Assembly: GCA_905233765.1 (NCBI GenBank)
Contig: CAJOCU010000002.1
Span: 1-64,000 of the forward strand
Source of the DNA: an uncultured Bacteroidaceae bacterium
Lineage (GTDB): Bacteria; Bacteroidota; Bacteroidia; Bacteroidales; Bacteroidaceae
Length of the DNA stretch: 64,000 nucleotides
Direction of reading: 5' to 3'
In this document: positions 41,794 to 49,820 of the stretch, one piece after another
How the letters are laid out: each line of letters starts with the position of its first letter
Numbering within the stretch: the stretch's first letter is position 1
Notes under the pieces: generated by a model
What the model saw: only the letters and a program-made list of their open reading frames with translations
Databases searched by the model: none
Told to the model about the DNA's origin: nothing
Position numbers and translations under genes: made by a program

Positions 41794-42212
41794 TGGAAAC
41801 AATTGTTCAATGGGCAACTATATTGAGTCCCATCATCGCAGTTTTATTGGCGTGGTGGACGAGCAGAAGTAGCGCTAAAGAAAGTGCAAGGCAGATTGCT
41901 GTTATGCAGGAGAATACATCCAAAGAGGTTGAGCATTTACAGCATTTGGCCGAGATACAGGTAGAGACCATTGCCATTAATTTAGAAATGCAGACCATTT
42001 TGAATTCCTTGATAGCCCAACAGGCTGACGAGGAGCGGAAGGAGTTAAAATCCATAATGGATATTAACCAGCTTACATTTAGAGATTTAGCGATACAAGA
42101 ATATGAAGCAAAGAAGCCTAAAAGAAATCTCAGATATACAATGGCTTATCTTCAAGAGTTGAAGAAGCTGAAAGCGAAGTTGGAAATCATCAAAGGACGA
42201 ATAGATCAATGA
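41790..42212 (+). CDS. Membrane-anchored coiled-coil protein in the R-M operon
   Basis: 140 residues. One N-terminal membrane span (VQWATILSPIIAVLLAWW) followed by a helical, charged region (residues 30-140, coiled coil). The start ATGATGG overlaps the stop of the previous gene. No family recognised. It places a membrane anchor in the operon and may hold part of the R-M complex to the membrane, but this is only a guess. Confidence 0.65.
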   Translation: MMETIVQWATILSPIIAVLLAWWTSRSSAKESARQIAVMQENTSKEVEHLQHLAEIQVETIAINLEMQTILNSLIAQQADEERKELKSIMDINQLTFRDLAIQEYEAKKPKRNLRYTMAYLQELKKLKAKLEIIKGRIDQ

Positions 42213-42227
42213 TTGCTAAACATAGAT

Positions 42228-43451
42228 ATGGAAGAGTGGAAAGAATATAAAGCGAGTGAATTTTGTAAGATAGTTACTGATGGAACTCATGATAGTCCTA
42301 AACCAAAGGATAAGGGGCATTATTTGATTACATCTAAGCATCTTAAAGATACAGGAATAGACTTCTCTTCAGCTAATTATATATCAGAAGAAGACTACTT
42401 AAAGATTATTGCGAGAAGTAAGGTTGAACAGTATGATATCCTATATAGCATGATTGGTACAATAGGAAATATCGTTCAAGTTAAGACTGAACATGTTGAC
42501 TTTGCAGTCAAAAATATGGGTATATTCAAAATGGGAGGGGATCATTTGAATAGTTCATGGCTTTATTATTGGCTAAAATCTCCTTTCGCACATGAATATG
42601 TGTCTCAACGACTCGCTGGTTCTACCCAATCATACCTTACATTAAATTCTCTTAGAGATTTCACAGTAAAGTTCCCAGGCAAATTAAGAGCAAAGGAGAT
42701 TATCTCTATCCTCTCCTCCCTCGATGACAAAATCGAGTTGAATCGTCGCATCAATGCGAATTTGGAGGCTCAGGCTCAGGCTTTGTTCAAGTCGTGGTTC
42801 GTCGATTTCGAACCCTTCCGTGATGGCGAGTTTGTGGAGAGTGAACTGGGAATGATTCCGAAGGGATGGAGAGTGGGAAGCCTTTCTGATATAGCTGAAT
42901 ATATTAACGGCCTTGCTATGCAGAAATTCCGTCCTGAAGAAGGAGAAAAGGGACTTCCTGTATTAAAGATAAAGGAATTAGGCCAAGGAGGTTTTGACGA
43001 TAATAGTGAATTATGCTCTCCTTCCCTAATCGGAAAGAAATACATCATCAATGATGGCGATATCATTTTCTCGTGGTCTGGAACTTTGATGGTAAAGATT
43101 TGGTGTGGTGGAAAATGTGGGTTGAATCAGCATTTATTCATCGTTGCTCCTAAGGAAATGCCAAAGTGGTTCGTCTATCAATGGACACAATATCATCTTG
43201 ACAACTTTATCAGAATAGCTAAAGACAAAGCTGTAACAATGGGGCATATTAAGCGTGGCGAATTGGATAAGGCAAAGGTTTCAATCCCAGATGAGGAGAA
43301 TATGGAAAAAATAAGCTCTCTAATGGAACCAATTTTCGATAAGATTATCTCTACTGAACTTGAATCCCGCCGCCTTGCATCCCTTCGCGACACCCTCTTA
43401 CCTCGCTTGATGTCGGGTGAAATAAAAGTCGGTGATGTGACGTTATCATAA
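42228..43451 (+). CDS. hsdS: Type I restriction-modification specificity subunit
   Basis: 407 residues from ATG 42228 (MEEWKEYKASEFCKIVTDGTHDSPKPKDKGHYLI). Two target-recognition domains joined by conserved helical spacers (LSSLDDKIELNRRINANLEAQAQALFKSWFVDFEPF about 165-200). The N-terminal TRD and second TRD (about 210-330) determine DNA sequence recognised; this cannot be read from sequence. The TRD-coding stretches are clearly more AT-rich than hsdM and hsdR, a usual sign of horizontal exchange. Followed after 16 nt by a Fic gene. Confidence 0.92.
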   Translation: MEEWKEYKASEFCKIVTDGTHDSPKPKDKGHYLITSKHLKDTGIDFSSANYISEEDYLKIIARSKVEQYDILYSMIGTIGNIVQVKTEHVDFAVKNMGIFKMGGDHLNSSWLYYWLKSPFAHEYVSQRLAGSTQSYLTLNSLRDFTVKFPGKLRAKEIISILSSLDDKIELNRRINANLEAQAQALFKSWFVDFEPFRDGEFVESELGMIPKGWRVGSLSDIAEYINGLAMQKFRPEEGEKGLPVLKIKELGQGGFDDNSELCSPSLIGKKYIINDGDIIFSWSGTLMVKIWCGGKCGLNQHLFIVAPKEMPKWFVYQWTQYHLDNFIRIAKDKAVTMGHIKRGELDKAKVSIPDEENMEKISSLMEPIFDKIISTELESRRLASLRDTLLPRLMSGEIKVGDVTLS

Positions 43452-43467
43452 AAAGGAGAAACGAACA

Positions 43468-44499
43468 ATGTATATACCACCCTTTACAGTAAGTGCTGAA
43501 GCTATCAATCTGATTGCTGAGATTTCAGGCCAGATAGAGCGCTATGCCATCCGTCTGGAGCAGGAGGACGGGCTACGGCTACGCAAGGCGAATCGCATAA
43601 AGACCATTCACTCTTCGCTTGCCATAGAGGGCAATACACTGAGTGAGGATGAAGTGCGCGACATCATCGACGGGAAGAATGTGGTGGCGCCCATCAAGCA
43701 AATACAGGAAGTGAAGAATGCCATAGCCACCTACGAACTCTACCCTTCGCTGAATCCCTACAGCGTGAAAGACCTGCTCAAGGCACATGGTGTAATGATG
43801 CAGGCATTGGTGGATGATGCCGGAAGTTTCAGGCGTAGCGGGGTGGGCGTGTTCTCTGAAAGCGGCCTCGTCCACATGGCACCACCAGCAGACCGCGTGC
43901 CTATGCTGATGGACGACTTGTTTGCGTGGCTGAAATCATCGAATGACCACCTGCTCATCCGCTCGTGTGTTTTCCACTATGAGTTTGAGTTCATTCATCC
44001 ATTCATTGATGGCAATGGTAGGACGGGACGCTTGTGGCAATCACTCATCCTTGGCAAGCTGCATCCGTTGTTTGAGCACCTGCCAGTAGAGAATATGGTC
44101 TATGCCAACCAGCAAGCCTATTATGATGCCATCACGGCCAGCACCAACGCAGGGCAATCGGGTTCATTCATCGACTTTATGCTTAACGAGATCTATAAGA
44201 CACTGAAGGGACATCAGGGAGAGGAGTGGCCAACAAATGATGCCGATCCTATCGACAGGCAATTCGGTATAAAGTTCGGCGAAGAGTTCGGTATAAAGTA
44301 TGGTATAAAGTTCGGTATAAACGACAAACAACTTCTTCTTCTGATTGACAGCAATCCTACCATAACGGCCTCTGAAGCAGCACAGCGAATAGAGATTAGC
44401 CTTCGTGGAGCAGAAAAGATATTAAAAAAGCTAAGAGATGTTGGAGTGATAAGTAGGCAAGGTAGTAGAAAGAGAGGTTCTTGGATCATCAACAAATAG
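43468..44499 (+). CDS. Fic-domain protein with C-terminal winged helix
   Basis: 343 residues. Fic core with the active-site motif HPFIDGNGRTGRLW at about 177, and the inhibitory class II motif SSLAIEGN at about 49-56 near the N-terminus. C-terminal winged-helix domain (about 285-340) preceded by repeats of KFGI/EFGI/KYGI (44263-44321). Fic enzymes transfer AMP or another nucleotide to target proteins; the inhibitory Glu (SLAIE) suggests auto-inhibition. Many are found near type I R-M genes in Bacteroidota; whether it modifies R-M proteins is unknown. Confidence 0.9.
   Translation: MYIPPFTVSAEAINLIAEISGQIERYAIRLEQEDGLRLRKANRIKTIHSSLAIEGNTLSEDEVRDIIDGKNVVAPIKQIQEVKNAIATYELYPSLNPYSVKDLLKAHGVMMQALVDDAGSFRRSGVGVFSESGLVHMAPPADRVPMLMDDLFAWLKSSNDHLLIRSCVFHYEFEFIHPFIDGNGRTGRLWQSLILGKLHPLFEHLPVENMVYANQQAYYDAITASTNAGQSGSFIDFMLNEIYKTLKGHQGEEWPTNDADPIDRQFGIKFGEEFGIKYGIKFGINDKQLLLLIDSNPTITASEAAQRIEISLRGAEKILKKLRDVGVISRQGSRKRGSWIINK
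44263..44321. repeat. 12-bp tandem repeats in the Fic gene hinge
   Basis: TTCGGTATAAAG units, about five with variants; encode KFGEEFGIKYGIKFGIN-like sequence between the Fic core and the winged helix. Copy number could change in frame and alter hinge length. Confidence 0.7.
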
Positions 44500-44522
44500 C
44501 AACATCAGGAAAACTAAACGAT

Positions 44523-44579
44523 ATGGCAACCGACAACTTCACCGAGAACGATTACGAGCAGGCGTTGATAGCGCTGTAC
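44523..44579 (+). pseudogene. hsdR 5' stub (18 codons and stop)
   Basis: Reads MATDNFTENDYEQALIALY then stop. It is about 80% like the start of the complete hsdR at 45529 (MANNGFTENEFEQALIALF). The next bases (TGGCTTGG) still resemble QQLGY in hsdR. It marks a former hsdR start, separated from the present gene by the BRO-N-Fic gene. Confidence 0.75.
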
Positions 44580-44648
44580 TAGTGGCTTGGACCTTCGGCC
44601 TCGCTTGAAGTTATTGGAAATAAAAGTAAATGAAGTAGAAAAGAGCCT

Positions 44649-45527
44649 ATGAGTAAGATATCTATACGGTTTTATAAAGACTATAAGGTCCGCGCTGTAT
44701 GGAACGAGGAACATAATCATTGGTGGTTCTCGGTACTGGACATCGTAGGTGCCATCAACGAGCAAGTTGACCACGAGAAAAACCGCAACTATTGGAAGTA
44801 TCTGAAAGCTAAGTTGCGTAAGGAACAGAGTGAGGTGGTTAGTGACACTACCCAACTGAAACTGACAGCTTCTGATGGAAAGAAGTACAACACCGATGTT
44901 ATTAGTCAGGCTGGTGTAGAAGAGCTCGCAAAATCTATTCGCAACCAACAGGCTATGGCCTTTCTCGATTGGTTTAAATACAGCGAAAATACTATCGATG
45001 GACAAAGTCGGAAGAAAGCCTATACGCTTTGGGAGAGCAATCTTGTGGCCGATAAGGACATAGGCACAGTAAAGGCTCTGCAACAGATTCATGCCTTTCT
45101 CTTCGGTGGCCTCTATGATTTTGCTGGAAAGATTCGAACCAAGACCATTGCAAAAGGTAATACCCTGTTCTGCCTGGCAGAGCATCTGCATAATTATCTG
45201 AAGACAGTCGAGGCAATGCCAGAGACGACCTTCGACGAGATCGTTGACAAATATGTGGAGATGAACGCTGCCCATCCGTTTATGGAGGGAAATGGGCGTA
45301 GCACCCGTATATGGCTGGACCTTATCTTCAAAAAACGGTTGAAAAAGTGTGTAGATTGGAGTAAGATTGATAAACGCGAATACCTGGATGCGATGGTAGC
45401 AACCCATACTTCAGATAGCAGCAAGATTCACGAATTACTAAAGCAGGCCCTGACCGACCGCATTGATGACCGCGAGATTTTTATGAAAGGTATCGACTAT
45501 TCATATTATTACGAGCAAGAAGACTGA
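44649..45527 (+). CDS. BRO-N-like and Fic-domain fusion protein
   Basis: 292 residues. N-terminal about 100 residues resemble a BRO-N/phage antirepressor-type domain (MSKISIRFYKDYKVRAVWNEEHNHWWFSVLDIVGAI, YWKYLKAKLRKEQSEVVSDTTQLKL, DVISQAGVEELAKSI). The C-terminal part is a Fic domain with HPFMEGNGRSTRIW at about 209. Ends one nt before the hsdR start; the hsdR stub lies before it. No inhibitory motif was identified. It may couple DNA binding to AMPylation or a toxin activity near the R-M operon. Confidence 0.85.
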   Translation: MSKISIRFYKDYKVRAVWNEEHNHWWFSVLDIVGAINEQVDHEKNRNYWKYLKAKLRKEQSEVVSDTTQLKLTASDGKKYNTDVISQAGVEELAKSIRNQQAMAFLDWFKYSENTIDGQSRKKAYTLWESNLVADKDIGTVKALQQIHAFLFGGLYDFAGKIRTKTIAKGNTLFCLAEHLHNYLKTVEAMPETTFDEIVDKYVEMNAAHPFMEGNGRSTRIWLDLIFKKRLKKCVDWSKIDKREYLDAMVATHTSDSSKIHELLKQALTDRIDDREIFMKGIDYSYYYEQED

Positions 45528-45528
45528 T

Positions 45529-48500
45529 ATGGCCAACAACGGTTTCACAGAGAATGAATTTGAACAGGCGCTGATAGCGCTGTTCCAGCAGCTTGGCTAC
45601 GACTATGAGTGTGGCTATGAGGTGGAACGTGATTATCGCCAGCCGTGCTATATGGCAGAGCTGGAAGCTGCATTGCGGAAGCTGAATCCTGCGATGGCGG
45701 AGGCGGTGCTCAACGATGCAAGGCGTCTGGTGACCTCCGTGAACGAGGGAACACTGGAGCAGCGCAACGAAACGCTGATGGACTATGTGCAGAACGGCGT
45801 AGAAGTGAAATATGTGGAGGATGGCCGCAGCCGCACAGCACTGGTGAAGCTCATGGATTTCGAGAATGCATCGCAGAACCGCTTCAAAGTGGTCAACCAA
45901 TGGTCTGTGGAGGAGTACGGCAAAATCAGGTGCGACGTGGTGGTCTTCGTGAATGGGTTGCCATTGGTGGTGATAGAGCTGAAGTCCCCATCGAACGACA
46001 ACGTAGAGGAGGACGATGCTTACCTGCAGATCAAGCAGTACCAGCAGAAATGTCCGAGCCTGTTCGTATATAATGCTTTCAGCGTCTTCAGCGATATGCT
46101 GACGACAAAAGCGGGAACCATCACGTCATCGGAGAACCGCTACATGGAATGGAAGTCCAAGGACGGGGAGTACAGCACGGAGAAAATCATCCCCTACGAC
46201 ACATTCTTCGAGGGCATCTTCCCCAAAGAGCGGCTGCTGGATATCCTTCAAAATTTCATCTGCTTCGACCATAAGGAGGGTAAAGCCAAGAAGATCATGG
46301 GCGCATACCACCAGTACTTCGCCGTGAACAAGGCGCTGGCTCGTGCTCATGAGGCCTACGCCCGGCAGGACGGCAAGGGCGGCGTGTTCTGGCATACGCA
46401 GGGCAGCGGCAAGTCGCTGTCAATGGTGTTCTTCGTGCATAAGATGATGGCGGAGGCGAAGGGGCTGACGGTGGTAGTGGTGACCGACCGCAACGACCTG
46501 GATCAGCAGCTGTATGAACAGTTCGCGGGTTGCAGCAGGTTTGTGCGTCAGGTACCGCAGCGCGTAGGCTTCGAACTGAATGCCAAGGGCAAAGAGACGA
46601 AGGCCGCTGACGGCGGTCGTGCTGACCTGAAGAACAAGTTGAAGGACCTGGAGACGGGCGGCATCGTCTTCACCACGATACAAAAGTTCGAGGAGGGGAC
46701 GGGGTTGCTGAGCGACCGCCGCAATATCCTCGTGATTACCGATGAGGCCCACCGCTCGCAGTATGGTGATGAGCGCTGGGACGAGCGGACGGAGCGGATG
46801 AAGAAAGGTTTTGCGCGGCTGATGCGCGAGGCACTGCCCAATGCCGTGTTCGTGGGATTCACGGGAACCCCGATATCCGACCGCGACCGCGATACACAAG
46901 AGGTGTTTGGTAACTACATCGATGTCTATGATATGACACAGGCGGTAGCCGACGGTGCTACACGACCTGTCTATTACGAGAGCCGCGTCATCAACCTGAA
47001 TCTGGACGAAGACAAACTGCGGCAGCTGGACGAAGCTTTCGACGAGCTGGCAGAGGATGATGGTTCGACAGAGAAGATCAACAAGGCCAAGAACGACAAC
47101 AGTGGCATCAAAGGACTGCTGTGCAGCGACGAGACCATCCGCAGCCTGTGTGATGATATCGTAAAACACTATGAGGAGAACCGCCAATATGAGCTGACGG
47201 GCAAGGCGATGATTGTTGCCTACAACAAACTGGCGGCGTTCAAGATCTACCAACGTCTGCTGGAGATGCGTCCGGAATGGACGGAGAAGGTACACGTGGT
47301 GGCCAGCCCCGGCAACAAGGACAAAGAGGAATGGCACCAGCTCATCAACGACCGCACAAACAAAGAAAATGCGAAGCTGTTCAAAGACGACGACAGCCCG
47401 ATGAAGATAGCTATTGTGGTGGATATGTGGCTGACGGGCTTCGATGTGCCGAGTCTGGCAACGATGTATGTGTATAAACCGATGAAGGGGCATAATCTAA
47501 TGCAGGCGATAGCGCGCGTAAATCGCGTGTTCCCTGATAAAGAAGGTGGATTGATTGTGGATTACGTGGGCATAGCCAGTGCGCTGCGGCAAGCCATGCA
47601 GGACTACACACAGCGCGACCGCAAGGCATTTGGCGACCCGAATATCCAGACCACGGCACGGGTGAAGTTCCTTGAGAAGCTGGAGCTGTGTCGCGACCTG
47701 CTACACGGCTTTGACTACACGCCGTTCCTTGACGGCGACAACACAACCCGCGCCAAGATAATTAACGGCGGCGTGAACTTCATGCTGGAGCCAGATTCTA
47801 GAGATTCTAGCTTCATCCGCGAGAGCCAGCTGCTGCACAACGCGCTGACGCTGTGCCGCTCGCTGACGACGGACAGCGAAAGGCAAGAAGCGGCTTTCAT
47901 GGATGCCGTGAGGGTGATGCTTGTGCGCTTCCGCCAGAAAGGTAAGGTGACGAAGCAGGAAATCAATGAACGCATCAGCCAACTGCTGTCACAGAGCATC
48001 CGCAGTGAGGGTGTCATCAATCTCATTGGAGATGTCAGGTTTGACCTCTTCGACGAGAGCTTCATCAACGAGATCCGACGGATGAAGGAGAAGAACTTGG
48101 CACTGCAGCTGTTGAAGAAACTGATGTTAGAACGCTTAAGAACTTTCGAGCGGACAAACGTGGTGCAGAGCCAGAAGTTCAGCGAAATGATGAATCGGGC
48201 ATTGTCGAACTATCTCAAAGGGATGCTGACAAACGAAGAGGTGATAGAAGAACTCCTGAAGATGGCAGAAGCCATTCGCAAGGAGGAAGAAGAGGGCAAT
48301 GCTCTGGGGCTGACGGTAGAGGAGAAAGCTTTCTACGACGCGCTGACATCGCCAGAAGGAATACGGCAGGCATATTCCGATGAGCAGTTTGTGGAACTGA
48401 CCAAGGAACTCACGGAGGAGCTGCGCCGCAACCGCACCATCGACTGGAACCGCAAGGAATCGGCACGCGCCAAGATGAGAGTCATGGTGAAGCGTCTGCT

Positions 48501-48888
48501 GAAGAAATACCACTATCCACCCGAAGGACAGGAGCAGGCGCTGCGTACTGTCATGGAACAATGCGACAAATGGGCTGATGAAGAGGACTACTATCAGGTA
48601 AAGAAACTGGCATCCGTAGAGGATGACCGCGAAGTGCGAAACCTCATCTACAACCGCTTGCTGCTCAATCCCGAGATCTCAAATTATGAGCTCCAGCGCG
48701 AAGCCATGGAACAGTTCGGCGAACAATACCCCGATATGGGTATCATGGACTGGAAACGCATCATAGAAGCTTATACGCCATTGGTTCAGAGCTCAGCCAA
48801 GCAACCAACAGCAAAAGTGGTAGAATTGGAGCAGAGAAGGTATGGTATAGCGGCAGAAAATATGGATGACAATAATTCAGACCAATAG
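45529..48888 (+). CDS. hsdR: Type I restriction endonuclease subunit
   Basis: 1119 residues, a usual length. PD-(D/E)xK nuclease near the N-terminus (DVVVFVNGLPLVVIELKSPS, about 140-155), then a superfamily 2 translocase: Walker A FWHTQGSGKSLSM (about 290), DEAH box VITDEAHRSQYG (405), FTGTPI, and helicase motif VI ARVNRVFPDKEGG. The C-terminal region is helical for complex assembly. It would cut DNA lacking the methyl mark. The start MANNGFTENEF is supported by the sequence family. An upstream stub shows that the gene start has been duplicated or rearranged. Confidence 0.96.
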   Translation: MANNGFTENEFEQALIALFQQLGYDYECGYEVERDYRQPCYMAELEAALRKLNPAMAEAVLNDARRLVTSVNEGTLEQRNETLMDYVQNGVEVKYVEDGRSRTALVKLMDFENASQNRFKVVNQWSVEEYGKIRCDVVVFVNGLPLVVIELKSPSNDNVEEDDAYLQIKQYQQKCPSLFVYNAFSVFSDMLTTKAGTITSSENRYMEWKSKDGEYSTEKIIPYDTFFEGIFPKERLLDILQNFICFDHKEGKAKKIMGAYHQYFAVNKALARAHEAYARQDGKGGVFWHTQGSGKSLSMVFFVHKMMAEAKGLTVVVVTDRNDLDQQLYEQFAGCSRFVRQVPQRVGFELNAKGKETKAADGGRADLKNKLKDLETGGIVFTTIQKFEEGTGLLSDRRNILVITDEAHRSQYGDERWDERTERMKKGFARLMREALPNAVFVGFTGTPISDRDRDTQEVFGNYIDVYDMTQAVADGATRPVYYESRVINLNLDEDKLRQLDEAFDELAEDDGSTEKINKAKNDNSGIKGLLCSDETIRSLCDDIVKHYEENRQYELTGKAMIVAYNKLAAFKIYQRLLEMRPEWTEKVHVVASPGNKDKEEWHQLINDRTNKENAKLFKDDDSPMKIAIVVDMWLTGFDVPSLATMYVYKPMKGHNLMQAIARVNRVFPDKEGGLIVDYVGIASALRQAMQDYTQRDRKAFGDPNIQTTARVKFLEKLELCRDLLHGFDYTPFLDGDNTTRAKIINGGVNFMLEPDSRDSSFIRESQLLHNALTLCRSLTTDSERQEAAFMDAVRVMLVRFRQKGKVTKQEINERISQLLSQSIRSEGVINLIGDVRFDLFDESFINEIRRMKEKNLALQLLKKLMLERLRTFERTNVVQSQKFSEMMNRALSNYLKGMLTNEEVIEELLKMAEAIRKEEEEGNALGLTVEEKAFYDALTSPEGIRQAYSDEQFVELTKELTEELRRNRTIDWNRKESARAKMRVMVKRLLKKYHYPPEGQEQALRTVMEQCDKWADEEDYYQVKKLASVEDDREVRNLIYNRLLLNPEISNYELQREAMEQFGEQYPDMGIMDWKRIIEAYTPLVQSSAKQPTAKVVELEQRRYGIAAENMDDNNSDQ

Positions 48889-48926
48889 GATTTGAAAAAG
48901 TATCAAGCAGTGGCTGATGGCTGAGG

Positions 48927-49109
48927 GACAATGTCCGCTATGCCTCATTCGATTATGACCTATGGCTACTGCTTCAAAATCAGGTGATGCGTCAGCGCTT
49001 GCGCGACTACATCATCGAACATAAACTTAGTGATGACCACGAAGGTTGGGGGACAATGGTCGCAGAAGGCTTCGGCGCTATGACAGTCTTTCTGTTTGCT
49101 GTGGCCTAA
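48927..49109 (+). pseudogene. Unrecognised open frame, probably a gene remnant
   Basis: Sixty codons without an upstream start codon (DNVRYASFDYDLWLLLQNQVMRQRLRDYIIEHKL then SDDHEGWGTMVAEGFGAMTVFLFAVA stop). The in-frame ATG is only at the 21st codon. The first half reads as soluble and the second as hydrophobic. Likely the leftover of a deleted gene downstream of hsdR; family unknown. The remaining part of this 344-nt gap holds the promoter of the RelB-type gene. Confidence 0.35.
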
Positions 49110-49140
49110 GCACATTCTGCGTCCCATCATCATTTATTTG

Positions 49141-49180
49141 CCAAATTATTTGGTAGAATCACATAAAATGCCTTACTTTG
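49141..49180 (+). promoter_or_regulatory. Promoter with overlapping palindrome, RelB-type antitoxin
   Basis: CCAAAT-T-ATTTGG palindrome at 49141-49153; TTTG (49149-49152) inside it is followed after 20 nt by TTACTTTG (49173-49180). The overlap of a dyad with the -33 element suits autorepression by the antitoxin. Confidence 0.55.
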
Positions 49181-49232
49181 CGGCGGAAATGATAGCAGGA
49201 TGATTTCATCTTGCAATTAAAAGCAAGTCATT

Positions 49233-49541
49233 ATGGCACAGTCAGCAGTTACAGTAAGGTTGGACTCTAAGATGAAGTCGCAGTTTGACGAACTCTGCGA
49301 ACAGTTTGGTATGAGTGCAAACACAGCTTTTAACATCTTTGTGAACGCTGTGGTCAGAAGTCGTTGTATTCCTTTCACAATCAGAGGTTCGAGGACTGGT
49401 TCTCCCAGTGCTCTCGACCTGTTTTTGCAACAGCGTAAGGTTGCAGAGGCCAGCCTAGAACCAGAGATGACGCTGGATGAAATCAATGCGGAGATTTGTG
49501 CTGCAAGGGAAGAACGCCGTAATAAGCAACAGGAAGTATGA
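49233..49541 (+). CDS. RelB/DinJ-family antitoxin
   Basis: 102 residues. N-terminal ribbon-helix-helix: AQSAVTVRLDSKMKSQFDELCEQFGMSANTAFNIFVNAVVRSRCIPF, the RelB/DinJ signature. C-terminal part binds toxin. The next frame begins at its stop (ATGA overlap) and is a PIN toxin, now defective. An antitoxin without a functional toxin may still repress its promoter (49141-49180). Confidence 0.85.
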   Translation: MAQSAVTVRLDSKMKSQFDELCEQFGMSANTAFNIFVNAVVRSRCIPFTIRGSRTGSPSALDLFLQQRKVAEASLEPEMTLDEINAEICAAREERRNKQQEV

Positions 49542-49764
49542 TTTATGCAGTAATCGATACCAATGCATTGGTGTCGGCATTGATAACGCATAATTCAGAG
49601 GCGGCAACAGCAAAGGTTGTGAAACTTTTGATGGAAGAATCTTTTGTTCCTTTGTACGACAGCTCGATTATTGAGGATATCCTCAATCACCTAAAATCAT
49701 AACTCCCACAGACTTCGTTAATGTAGTTGTGGAGTCTCAGAAGTCCTCTAAGGGGGCTGAGTGA
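49538..49764 (+). pseudogene. PIN-domain toxin, internal deletion and frameshift
   Basis: The start MIYAVIDTNALVSALITH is intact, with the first catalytic Asp (DTN). The frame ends early (SSIIEDILNHLKS). Just after, in another frame, is the typical PIN C-terminus IITPTDFVNVVVESQKSSKGAE up to 49764. A functional member is about 130-140 residues; about half is lost from the middle, with the other acidic active-site residues. RNase activity should be gone. Confidence 0.75.
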
Positions 49765-49820
49765 AACAATCTATAAAAGATATAGATTATGGGATTCATG
49801 GATATAAAATCTACAAACTC

